Assembly (NCBI GenBank): GCA_050729515.1
Contig: JBOHLG010000006.1
Coordinates: 79,199 to 143,198 of the forward strand
From: Acaudatibacter sp050729515
Lineage (GTDB): Bacteria; Pseudomonadota; Alphaproteobacteria; Caulobacterales; Caulobacteraceae
Direction: 5' to 3'
DNA: 64,000 bases
Part shown: positions 28,780 to 37,153 of the stretch, in pieces
Position numbering within the stretch: the first letter of the stretch is position 1
Layout of the letters: every line of letters begins with the position of its first letter
Made by a program: the position numbers and the translations under genes
The notes under the pieces: generated by a model
Told to the model about the DNA's origin: nothing
Database searches by the model: none
The model's input: only the letters and a program-made list of their open reading frames with translations

Positions 28780-29214
28780 TGGGCTTGCCGCCTTCAGTCG
28801 GGGGGGCGAAACAGTAGGCGGGAAGACACGCCGATAACCCCCCCGGCGGCGACCGGTTCCCGAAAAAGATCAGGCGCAGCGAAAATTTTTGTTGACGCCC
28901 CGGCCGACAGTATGTTGCATAATGCAAGTCGGCGGATGAGCGGTCCTCGCTGCACCATCGTCCTCGACACCTGACCCCCCTCAATCGAACCGCGCTGTCG
29001 CGAGCCCTGAGGCGACATCGCGGTCGTGGCGCAGCCATGTAGAACCTGGCCCATAGTTCCTCCCGGTGTGTGCGCTCACCTAAGCTGAGTCCCCCACACA
29101 TCGGGACGGAACACCAAAGGTGGCCGGGGCGTCGGATCCGCTGATCACCGACCTCACCACCCACGGACTGTTCGGGGCCTATCCTCGGACCAGGAATCGC
29201 TCGACGTTCGCGAG
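28780..29214. other. Intergenic stretch between eipA and the foreign segment
   Basis: No gene recognised. It holds a TTGACG hexamer at 28892, a 13-bp palindrome at 28915 and no ribosome binding site of note. The last ~100 bp before the next gene can be read as LITDLTTHGLFGAY, possibly the tail of a lost gene. Confidence 0.4.
28915..28927. promoter_or_regulatory. Perfect 13-bp palindrome, possible operator
   Basis: TTGCATAATGCAA, located 17 bp after a TTGACG hexamer, where a -10 region (CATAAT) would fall. The overlap of operator-like palindrome and promoter-like hexamer suggests repressor control; no regulator is adjacent. Confidence 0.4.
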
Positions 29215-30453
29215 ATGCAGATCATTCCGGGTAGGATCTTCGCTTGGTTGACCGGCTTTTCGGTCGTCTTCGCCCTCTATGCCCACACGATCTTTAACAC
29301 GCCTTCGAAGGAGACGACGCCGGTCCTCGCCTTCGTGATCGCTGCTGGCCTCGTCGGCCTCGCCGTGTGCGGCTTCGCCTCGGGCCGCGTTCAAGTCCCG
29401 CTAACGCTCGGGCGCGAACTCTCTTGCCTTCTCATCGCGCTAGCGCTCGGTTGCTTTGTGCTCTCGACCGTGGCGAGCTTCGGTTCGCGTCCGATGGGCA
29501 TCAATGACTGGGGCCTTTTCGCCGTCGAGGCTGGCGTCCCGGTGCTGATCTACTTGGCTGACGAGCGAGGACACCTGCTTCGCGCGGTCGCGCTCGCCTG
29601 CATCATCTTTGCCCTGGCGGACGCGGGAGGCAACGTTTCGACATTCCTTGGCTGGGCGGATCTCGTCGGGCATGCCGGCGTCATCGGCGTCGGCTATGGC
29701 CTTCACTATCTCGGCTACACCGGCAACAGCGATGCGGGCGGTCTCGTCGCCTTCCTTGCGATCTCCTGGCTCGCCATGGCGACGCCGCGAGGGTGGGGCG
29801 CCCGAAAGTGGCTGTCTCTCGCCGCCATGGCGCTCATCGGGTTCTCGCTCTTCCTGATCGGGGCCAGACGCTACCAGGCTTTTGCGGCGATCAGCGTTGC
29901 GATCCTCTGGGTAGCACCTCTCGGTCGACTACCTCTTGCAGCCCTTGGGATCGCCATCGCCGGGGCCTTCCTCGCCGCGACGTTCGCCGCTCCTTATGGC
30001 GACTTCGATAACAATCTTCGCGCTGAGCTTCTTCAAGTTGGCTACGCCGAAGCCCAGACCCATCCTTTCGTCGGCATTGGCCCGACCTATCGCGACGACA
30101 CCGGCCTGAAGGCGACCTACGACTCGCTACAGGGCGCAGGGATGACCGAATCTGGAGCGCTCGACTTGGCCATACAGTACGGAATGCCGGCTGCGATCTT
30201 TTTCCTCCTCGCGCCGCTCCTCGCGCTCTCCGGCTATCGACAGGCGCCGACGTGGTGCGCGGTGGTGCTGATGTGCCTGACGGCGGAGTTCGCCTTCGGC
30301 GGAACGTTGACGGGCTTTCTCGGCGCGGTGGTGTTCTTCACGGTGCTCATCATGTGCCAGGTCGATGAAATCACGCCGCAGATCAGGGTCTTCGCTAGGG
30401 AACGGCTGCTCGACCCGCGTCGGCCATATCGCGGCCTCAACTTCGTCTGGTGA
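29215..30453 (+). CDS. O-antigen ligase/polymerase-like membrane protein
   Basis: 412 residues, about 10-11 hydrophobic segments, and a larger loop around THPFVGIGPTYRDDTGLKAT, the layout of Wzy/WaaL-type proteins. Inferred to act on surface polysaccharide in the inner membrane. It precedes phage-type genes rather than a glycan cluster, so it may be cargo of a mobile segment, for example for surface conversion. Ribosome binding site weak. Confidence 0.6.
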   Translation: MQIIPGRIFAWLTGFSVVFALYAHTIFNTPSKETTPVLAFVIAAGLVGLAVCGFASGRVQVPLTLGRELSCLLIALALGCFVLSTVASFGSRPMGINDWGLFAVEAGVPVLIYLADERGHLLRAVALACIIFALADAGGNVSTFLGWADLVGHAGVIGVGYGLHYLGYTGNSDAGGLVAFLAISWLAMATPRGWGARKWLSLAAMALIGFSLFLIGARRYQAFAAISVAILWVAPLGRLPLAALGIAIAGAFLAATFAAPYGDFDNNLRAELLQVGYAEAQTHPFVGIGPTYRDDTGLKATYDSLQGAGMTESGALDLAIQYGMPAAIFFLLAPLLALSGYRQAPTWCAVVLMCLTAEFAFGGTLTGFLGAVVFFTVLIMCQVDEITPQIRVFARERLLDPRRPYRGLNFVW

Positions 30454-30521
30454 GATCCTCTGCCCGCGGCCTGGGCCAGTCTGCTTCACACCATCTTCCT
30501 TCCCGAAGGCCGAGGGCGAGG

Positions 30522-31040
30522 ATGCCGGCGCGGAAGATGTTCCGCTACGTCTTCGCCGCGACCGACGCGCGCGAGATCGTCACCCGCGTGCCGGCCCCGA
30601 ACAAAGGCGCAGCATTTGCCGCCCGCTACTTCCACTTCGTCGAGCGGTTCTCGCGCGAGGCGGCGTGGGCCGAGGGCGGCTCGCTTCATCCGGTCTCCTA
30701 TCAGGAACTCTCGATCGACCGCTGGGCATCGACCAGTCCCGATGCGCTGGCCGAGCGCGAATGGCTCCGCACCCGGATCGAGGCGGCGAAGGCGGCGTTC
30801 GCCTCCAGCCTCCCCGACCACCCACATGACGAGGCGCACGATCGCTGCGTCGGGGCCGCAGTGATGATGATGCGCGAGACCAACGTCGCCAAGGCGGTGT
30901 GGTTCTACAACCGCTGGGCGAAGCTCGCCGGTTACGAGTCGATCGCCCTGCTCTCTGCTCACCCGCCGATTCTCGACGTGGGCGTGGGCGTCATCATCGA
31001 AATCACGAACGGCTGCATGGAGGTCTTGCAATGCCCATAG
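30522..31040 (+). CDS. Phage-type hypothetical protein
   Basis: 172 residues starting at MPARKMFRYVFAATDAREIV after a GAGGGCGAGG ribosome site. No recognised domain. It overlaps the next gene by 10 bp and belongs to the phage-like block by position. The sequence is hydrophilic with no membrane segment. Confidence 0.55.
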   Translation: MPARKMFRYVFAATDAREIVTRVPAPNKGAAFAARYFHFVERFSREAAWAEGGSLHPVSYQELSIDRWASTSPDALAEREWLRTRIEAAKAAFASSLPDHPHDEAHDRCVGAAVMMMRETNVAKAVWFYNRWAKLAGYESIALLSAHPPILDVGVGVIIEITNGCMEVLQCP

Positions 31041-31738
31041 GGATCGGAACCGCGCTCGCCGTCGCAGGGGCCGTCGCAGGGGCCGGCGCGATCGGCGGCT
31101 CGCTGATCAGCTCGCATGCGGTCGGACAGGCTTCTTAGGCGGCGACCAATGCGGCCAACGCCAACGATGCGCTCGAAGGCCAGATCTATCAGTCGAACAA
31201 GGGCCTCGAGCAACCTTACATCACCGCCGGGACCAACGCCGAGGATGAGCTCAGCGGCTTCCTGGGACTCGGCGGCGATCCGGCGGCGGCCCAGAAGGCG
31301 CTCGACACCTACCTCAACTCGACCGGCTACCAGTTCAACTACAACCAGGGCTTGCAGGCGGCCGAGCAGGACAAGGCCGCGAGCGGCATGTTGAACTCCG
31401 GCTCGACGCTCAAGGCGCTCGACGCCTACGGGACCGGCGAGGCCGATCAATACGGCCAGCAGTACGTCGGCAACCTGCAGAACATGGTGACCACCGGCTC
31501 GAACAGCGCCAACGCGCTCGCCGGCATGGGCGAGAACTACGCCGGCCAAGTCGGCAGCAACAACAACAACGCCGCCACCGTGGCCGGGAACGCCGACATC
31601 GCCGGCGCGAACATCGACGCCTCGCTGATCAACAACGCGATGGGCCTCTTCGGCAAGACGCTCGGCGGCTCGAGCTTCGGGGGCGGATCGAGCAACGCCT
31701 TCGGCGGCGGAGCGGCCGGCTTCATGGGGATGAGCTGA
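31031..31738 (+). pseudogene. Phage internal-virion/DNA-ejection-like protein with in-frame amber codon
   Basis: Reads MPIGIGTALAVAGAVAGAGA, IGGSLISSHAVGQAS, then TAG at 31136-31138, then continues in the same frame for 200 residues (AATNAANANDALEGQIYQSN ... AAGFMGMS). The hydrophobic Gly/Ala N-terminus followed by an Asn/Gln/Ala-rich helical body and a Gly/Ser tail is the look of podovirus-type ejection proteins. A CAG-to-TAG change would explain the break. If amber is read through, the product is 235 residues. Next gene overlaps its stop (TGATG). Confidence 0.7.
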
Positions 31739-32202
31739 TGGCCGGCATCGACATCGACTTCTCCAAGCTGCAGACGCCCGACTACGTCGGGACCTACCAG
31801 AACGCCTTCGCGGCCGGCCGGCGGCTGGCCCAGCAGACCGCGCAGGCCAATGCTCTGGCGCGAGACCAGCCGGCGACAAGCGCGATGGGATCGATGGCGC
31901 AGGGTCGGGCTGGCGGGATCCCTTCGGACCAGGCGCTGAGCGACCCTCTCAATCGACAGAGGGCGGCGAACCGGGCGGAGATCTTCACCAACCTGGCGGC
32001 GGCGCTGAGAGCCTCGCCCTACGCTGAACGGAGCCCGATCCTCGCCCACCTCTCACCTGTCCTGACGAGGATGGGGGTGAGGCCGTCTGCGATCGCGGGC
32101 TTCGAGCCGACCGACGCCAATATCGAATCCCTGACGGCGGCGATCGGGCGCCTGGCCGGGGGCCTGAGGAGAGCACCGACCAACCTGAACGCGTTTTCCT
32201 AG
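31738..32202 (+). CDS. Phage-type hypothetical protein, downstream partner
   Basis: 154 residues beginning MAGIDIDFSKLQTPDYVGTY, then QNAFAAGRRLAQQTAQANAL. The short start motif and Ala/Gln-rich helix resemble proteins encoded next to phage ejection genes. Its TAG stop is supplied by the CTAG end of the following repeat, so the C-terminus may be cut short by that insertion. Confidence 0.55.
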   Translation: MAGIDIDFSKLQTPDYVGTYQNAFAAGRRLAQQTAQANALARDQPATSAMGSMAQGRAGGIPSDQALSDPLNRQRAANRAEIFTNLAAALRASPYAERSPILAHLSPVLTRMGVRPSAIAGFEPTDANIESLTAAIGRLAGGLRRAPTNLNAFS

Positions 32203-32316
32203 GGTATTTCCCGGCGAAGCGGAATCGCTTCGCCAAAGAGGAAAGGCCTCAGATTCAAGATCTCGAGCGCGTCTTCGTCGCAAAAGTATTTCCCACTTTT
32301 GCGGGATGAGCTCTAG
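32199..32316. repeat. CTAG-bounded palindromic element (118 bp)
   Basis: CTAG at both ends. Carries tttcccggcgaagcgga/atcgcttcgcc, the same palindrome found inside element C near 15130, and a second short palindrome (caaaagt ... acttttg). It gives TAG stop codons to both flanking genes. Confidence 0.8.
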
Positions 32317-32966
32317 AGCCTCAGCCCACGGGCGATGAACCAGGAGAAGAAGGCGGCGGGAACGGCCGCGGCGAGAAATCTCCCGACCCCGGCCACCCGC
32401 GGAGGGCCGGCGCCGAGCGGGAGGGCTCCAAGGCCGGTGATCATCGGCGAAACGAGATTGCGCCCCCTGAGAGCGTAGATCGCGACCGCGCTCAGATGGA
32501 GGGCGATGAGGGCCAGGAGAAGATAGAAGTTCAGGTGATGAAGGTGGGCGATCGTGCGGCCGGTATCAAAGCTCACGAACTTGTCGAGCGGCCCGGCCTG
32601 GAATCCGTCTTCGTCGACGCTGAAGAGGCCGAGGCCCACCTGGACGAAGAGCACGACGAGCATGGCCGCCACGCTCCAGCCGGCGAGCGGATTGTGGCCG
32701 ACGACCGGCCCTGAGCGACCGGTCAGATAGGCGCGGGCCGCCGCGGGGCCGCGCAGGAACCGCGAGAAGCGCGCCGTCTCAGAACCGACGATCCCCCAGA
32801 TCAGGCGGAAGACGATCAGGCCCAGGATGGTGTAGCCGCTGAGGCGGTGCCACGGCAGACGCCCGCTCGTCGCCGACCACCAGGAGAACGGGACCAGCAC
32901 GACGATCGCCCAGTGGAAGACGCGGACCGGCAGATCCCACACCAGACCGGCGGCGGACTTGGTCAC
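32313..32966 (-). CDS. Cytochrome b561-family membrane protein
   Basis: 217 residues from a GTG start (TKSAAGLVWDLPVRVFHWAI); a longer frame would overlap the cytochrome gene. Four to five membrane helices with haem-ligand histidines in VFHW, WHRLSGY, IAHLHHLNFY and ALHLSAV. Di-haem quinol/cytochrome electron carrier, likely paired with the cytochrome c' encoded just upstream. Confidence 0.85.
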   Translation of the reverse strand: MTKSAAGLVWDLPVRVFHWAIVVLVPFSWWSATSGRLPWHRLSGYTILGLIVFRLIWGIVGSETARFSRFLRGPAAARAYLTGRSGPVVGHNPLAGWSVAAMLVVLFVQVGLGLFSVDEDGFQAGPLDKFVSFDTGRTIAHLHHLNFYLLLALIALHLSAVAIYALRGRNLVSPMITGLGALPLGAGPPRVAGVGRFLAAAVPAAFFSWFIARGLRL

Positions 32967-32976
32967 CGGGCGGAGA

Positions 32977-33537
32977 TCAGGTCTTCTTCTTGGCGCGATA
33001 CTCCTTGTGGCAGGAATCGCACGCCTGCCCCACTTGCTTGAACGAGGCTCCAAACCTGGCCATGTCGCCCTGATCGGCGGAGGCGTCCATCGCCGCGGCG
33101 GCGAGCGCCAGCTTGTGAGCGTCGTTCCGGAACCCGCTCGGGTCGCTCCAGATCTTGGCCAGGGCCCGGGTCTTGATCCCCGGCTGCGGACCGCTGCCGA
33201 CCGGGAACCAGGTCGGCAGGTCTCGAGCCGAGGCGTCGATCTTCGCGGACTGGGCCTTGATGATCGAAGGGTCAGGCTTGCCGGATCTCAGCTGGTCGAC
33301 GAGCGCCTTTCCCGCCGCGCCCATCGCCTTCATGTGGGCTTGCCTTTGTTTCACCACCTGGGAAGCGTCCATTCCGGCGGCGAGCGCCAAGCCGGCCGCC
33401 AGGGAGGCCGCCAATCCCACAGCGAAGGCGATCGAGCGCGTCGAACGGCGCCCGCCGGCCTTCGATCCGGATCCGCGAAGGATCCCCAGACCAAGAGGCC
33501 CCGAATTTCGCATCATCGGCTTGCCCATTCCCTCCAC
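32977..33537 (-). CDS. Cytochrome c' (class II)
   Basis: Up to 186 residues. A hydrophobic export segment (SIAFAVGLAASLAAGLALAA) is followed by a four-helix-type domain and the haem site CDSCHKEYRAKKK at the extreme C-terminus, diagnostic of class II c-type cytochromes. Periplasmic. Start uncertain (GTG at 33537, ATG at 33528 or 33516). It sits 11 bp from the b561 gene. Confidence 0.9.
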   Translation of the reverse strand: MEGMGKPMMRNSGPLGLGILRGSGSKAGGRRSTRSIAFAVGLAASLAAGLALAAGMDASQVVKQRQAHMKAMGAAGKALVDQLRSGKPDPSIIKAQSAKIDASARDLPTWFPVGSGPQPGIKTRALAKIWSDPSGFRNDAHKLALAAAAMDASADQGDMARFGASFKQVGQACDSCHKEYRAKKKT

Positions 33538-33548
33538 CCTTTCCGCTT

Positions 33549-36500
33549 TCAGAAAACCGAACGGCCCGCGACCAGGACATCGTAGCGTTCTTCGCCGGCG
33601 CGAAAATCCGCATCGCCTTCCAAGGCGACATAGGAATACGGGGTCCCGCCCTTGAGGGCGATTCCCACCGTCGCCCAGCCGCCTCCCTGCGGATCAGGGG
33701 CCAGATCGAACGGCGTCCCGCCCTGGAAGCTGGCGACCGTGTCGCCGATCTGGCCGGCGGCGATTTCGCGGTATCCGCCCAGAAACTCCGTCCTCAGCCA
33801 GGACTCGCGTCCGAACTGGGCTCCGACCACCATGACCGCCCGGCCGCTCAGACGACTGCTGGACCTGGGATCGACCGTCAGGTTGAGACCCGAGTCGCCG
33901 GTTTCGGTGTAGCCGCCCTCGTGAAGGTAGAGGAAATCCAGGTTCAACTCCGGCCCGGCGTAGAAGCGGCCAAACCTCGGCTCGTAGCTGGCCTCGGCAT
34001 GAGCATCGGCGAAGAGGCCATTCCAGCCGCCGAAGGCGACGTCGAGGATTCCGGGGGCGATGAACTGCCGGTTCGAGGAGAACCACGCGTAACCCCCGGC
34101 GGCGCGGGCCGCGAGGGTGAGGGGACCGGCGCTGCGCCGGTAGTAGGCGCCCGCCTCGACCATCGAGGCCACCACGTGTTCGCCGACCGCAGCGTTGGTG
34201 TCCTGCTCCTGGGCATTGAGATAGGCGAGGCTGACGCCGACCGCGCCGCCAGCGGCAGGGCGCTCATACCCTCCCACCAGGCCAAAGAGTTTCGAATTCG
34301 AAGCCAGGGTGTTGATGCCCGCTCTATTGACCCGCTCGTTGACCTCCTGCAGCCACAGGCTGGGCTGACCACTCTGGGCGCCATTCGGATTGGGATTGGC
34401 CGCGGTCAGATTGGTGATCGCCTCGGCGGCCGCATCGAGGGCTTCGAAGAGCCCCTCACCCTGATTGGGAAGAAGCTGATCGTAGGCGCTCTTCAGCCCA
34501 CTTTGGGTGGTCTGGCTGAGGATCACGCTTTCGATCGCGGGATTTTGGGGAAGGGCCGCGAGGACGGCGTTCAAGGACGAGCCTTCGGCGGCGTTGAAAC
34601 CGAGCTGGGAAGCGCTCTTGCGGGTGACCGTCAAGGCGATGGTGCTGGGCTGGGCGGCAGGATTGGCGGAGGGCTGATAGGCCGCCTGGACGTTGAAGAG
34701 GAAAGGCGCGTTGGTCAGCGAGCTTCCGGAAAAAGACCCCGCGGCGAGGGTCCCCTGGCCAGGAACGGTGCTCAAGATGGTGAAGGTCTGAGTCAGCCCG
34801 GAGGGGAGGCTCAGCAGCGCCAGGCCGACTTGCGCTCCGGGGGCGAAGGTCGAGGATCCGCTGGTGATGAATTCGGTGTTCGTCCCATGCACCGGATCGG
34901 CGGCCACGATCAGATCACCGTTCGCCCCGACATTGATGCTGCGCGCGGTGATCGGATTGGGATTGGTGTCGATCAAGGTCCCGTTGTCGACGTTGATCGT
35001 CAGGGTCGAGTGTCCCGGCCCCGTCGCCGGCCCTTCCTCGACGGCGCCGCTCACGGTCGCTCCCGAAACTCCCGATCCCGCGGGGCCCTGAATGTTGATG
35101 GTGTTGGCGCCAGTTCCAAGCTCGAGGACCGGGGCGTTGATCACGCCGGCGGCGACATCGAGGGTGCTGCCGCCCGAGCCGAAATAGATCGACCCGTTGA
35201 TCGAGGGAGTCGCCGCGCCGATCTGACGCCAGAGGCTCGGATTGTCGACCGGATCGAAGGCGACGCCGGCGGCGGTGATCGCCTCGTAGATGCCGCCCTC
35301 GTAGCTGACGATCTGCCCGGCGGTGTAGGCGACGGTGGAATCGTAAGGAGTCGAAGCGGCGAGACTGGGTGATACCGACTGGCTGATCGTCTGAGGCGAG
35401 GTCGATTGGGAAATGTCGATGGCGGTCGCGGTAATCGGAAGAGGCTGAGTAACGAGCGTCTGGGTCGCCTGCGAGGCGATCGTGCCGGTGTTCGTAATCG
35501 AGTCGAGCGTTCCGGAGTTATCGATGATCGCCCCAGCCGTTCCTCCCACCCCGCTCGTCCCGGTGATGTTGGCGACAATGCCGCTGTTGTTGACGAGGCT
35601 GGAAAGCGAGGCGCCTTTGTCGAGGAGAATCGCATCGACGGCGACCGGCGTCAGTCCGCTGGTCGATGTGCTCATCTGGTTCGAGGAGGCGGAGATGCTG
35701 CCGTCGTTGACCAGCGTGGGCGAGCCTCCGCCCGACATGAAATGGATGGCGGTGGCGTTCGCCTGATACGAGGTGGCCGAGATCCCGCCGGTGTTGTGGA
35801 TCCCTCCCGCAACGAACGCGGCGCCGCCGCCTGGTATCCCGATCTGGATCGCCGTCGCCGGTACAGGCGCAGGAAGATTGGGAGAGGTGATTTGATCGAA
35901 GACGCCGTTCGCCACGACTGACCCATCGAGTTCGATTCCGTAGGGGCCCGCCCCGATGAGCCCGATGGCGAGATTCGATCCGGACGCGCCGATTTGCAGG
36001 GCCGGCGCTTCGCCATAGGAGATGATCTCACCAGTGGTCTGGGTGGAATTGGCCGTGGTGATCGGCAGCGTCGGCGCGCTCAGGAGGAGCCCCCCTCCGA
36101 TATTGGCGCCAATGCTGACCGCGGGGCCGCCCTGCTGCATCTCCTGGGCGGTGTAGTCCGTCTCTATTTGAGGAATGCTGGATCTCGTCGTCGTCCGGTA
36201 TCCGGTCGCGCTCACCAGGCTCGAGATGGTCACTTCGCCGCCGACCGGGCCGTCAACCACGACGCCCTGCGCGCCGACTCCGGTCGCGCTGACGTTGGCG
36301 ATGCCGAGCGCGCCGCCAATGGCGCCGCTTCCGGTCACCCGAACGCCCACGGCATCATCGCCGAGCATGGTCACCGATCCGTTGGTGACGACCGGCGCGG
36401 CCCCACTGGTGGCGACGGGCACGGTGGTCTGCATCTGAAGATCGCCGGTGATCGGGGCTTCGATCGAAATTCCATAGGAATTGTCGCCGTTGATCGTGAC

Positions 36501-36965
36501 CGAACCGGTGCTGGTGATTCCTCCAGTGAACGGACTGGTCCCGGTCACTTGGATGCCAATGCGGTTCGAGCCCTGGGCGAAGGCGCCGGTGAGCACGCCG
36601 GTGTTGTTGTCGGTGGCGGCGGTATAGGTTTCGGTGAGAAGGATCGAGCCGGTGTTGGTCACCTGCCCGGTGAACCCTCCGAGAATCTGGATTCCGATCG
36701 CATTGTCGATGTTGGTGAAGCCGATCTGACCGGCGTTGGTGACGCTGTTGTCGCTGTTCAAGGTCACCGCGGTTCCGGGCGCTTTCACCCCGATGGAGCC
36801 GCCGGAGACGATGTCGATGTCCGCCGGCGCGCCAGCATTCGCGGTCGCTGTGGCGAGAGGCGTATTGGTGGCGGTGGTGATCTGGACCTGGGCGCTCGCT
36901 TGATTGAGGGCCAGGAAAACAATGGGCGCAGCCGAAACCGCCGCCGCGAGGAATGTGCGCTTCAT
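33549..36965 (-). CDS. Large autotransporter with C-terminal beta-barrel
   Basis: 1138 residues from MKRTFLAAAVSAAPIVFLAL (signal peptide to about ASA-QVQI). The passenger (about 30-860) is a repetitive Gly/Thr/Asn/Ile-rich beta-helix. A segment at about residues 539-582 (AYTAGQIVSYEGGIYEAITA ... SLWRQIG) resembles a small carbohydrate-binding module. The last ~270 residues form the autotransporter barrel, ending VAGRSVF with terminal Phe. Surface or secreted adhesin is the likely role. Confidence 0.88.
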   Translation of the reverse strand: MKRTFLAAAVSAAPIVFLALNQASAQVQITTATNTPLATATANAGAPADIDIVSGGSIGVKAPGTAVTLNSDNSVTNAGQIGFTNIDNAIGIQILGGFTGQVTNTGSILLTETYTAATDNNTGVLTGAFAQGSNRIGIQVTGTSPFTGGITSTGSVTINGDNSYGISIEAPITGDLQMQTTVPVATSGAAPVVTNGSVTMLGDDAVGVRVTGSGAIGGALGIANVSATGVGAQGVVVDGPVGGEVTISSLVSATGYRTTTRSSIPQIETDYTAQEMQQGGPAVSIGANIGGGLLLSAPTLPITTANSTQTTGEIISYGEAPALQIGASGSNLAIGLIGAGPYGIELDGSVVANGVFDQITSPNLPAPVPATAIQIGIPGGGAAFVAGGIHNTGGISATSYQANATAIHFMSGGGSPTLVNDGSISASSNQMSTSTSGLTPVAVDAILLDKGASLSSLVNNSGIVANITGTSGVGGTAGAIIDNSGTLDSITNTGTIASQATQTLVTQPLPITATAIDISQSTSPQTISQSVSPSLAASTPYDSTVAYTAGQIVSYEGGIYEAITAAGVAFDPVDNPSLWRQIGAATPSINGSIYFGSGGSTLDVAAGVINAPVLELGTGANTINIQGPAGSGVSGATVSGAVEEGPATGPGHSTLTINVDNGTLIDTNPNPITARSINVGANGDLIVAADPVHGTNTEFITSGSSTFAPGAQVGLALLSLPSGLTQTFTILSTVPGQGTLAAGSFSGSSLTNAPFLFNVQAAYQPSANPAAQPSTIALTVTRKSASQLGFNAAEGSSLNAVLAALPQNPAIESVILSQTTQSGLKSAYDQLLPNQGEGLFEALDAAAEAITNLTAANPNPNGAQSGQPSLWLQEVNERVNRAGINTLASNSKLFGLVGGYERPAAGGAVGVSLAYLNAQEQDTNAAVGEHVVASMVEAGAYYRRSAGPLTLAARAAGGYAWFSSNRQFIAPGILDVAFGGWNGLFADAHAEASYEPRFGRFYAGPELNLDFLYLHEGGYTETGDSGLNLTVDPRSSSRLSGRAVMVVGAQFGRESWLRTEFLGGYREIAAGQIGDTVASFQGGTPFDLAPDPQGGGWATVGIALKGGTPYSYVALEGDADFRAGEERYDVLVAGRSVF

Positions 36966-37153
36966 CAAATGAGGGCTCTCACTCGCGACGTTCAGGGGAG
37001 CTGATGAGGTCAGGTTATTACGACCGCAATTGGGCAGTGCACAAGCCGCGATCGGTTGCGTCCAAGGGTGTCGCCTCAAGCGCACTCGCCTCGAAGCGGC
37101 CCCTTGTGGCGATCGCTTGACCGCGGAGGCTCCGGCGATCCAAACGCGAAGCC

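Noticed and set aside
28670..29164. 164-residue minus-strand frame downstream of eipA
   Set aside because: Cys/Arg-rich, no ribosome site, spans the eipA hairpin.
33921..35372. 483-residue plus-strand frame
   Set aside because: Antisense to the autotransporter.
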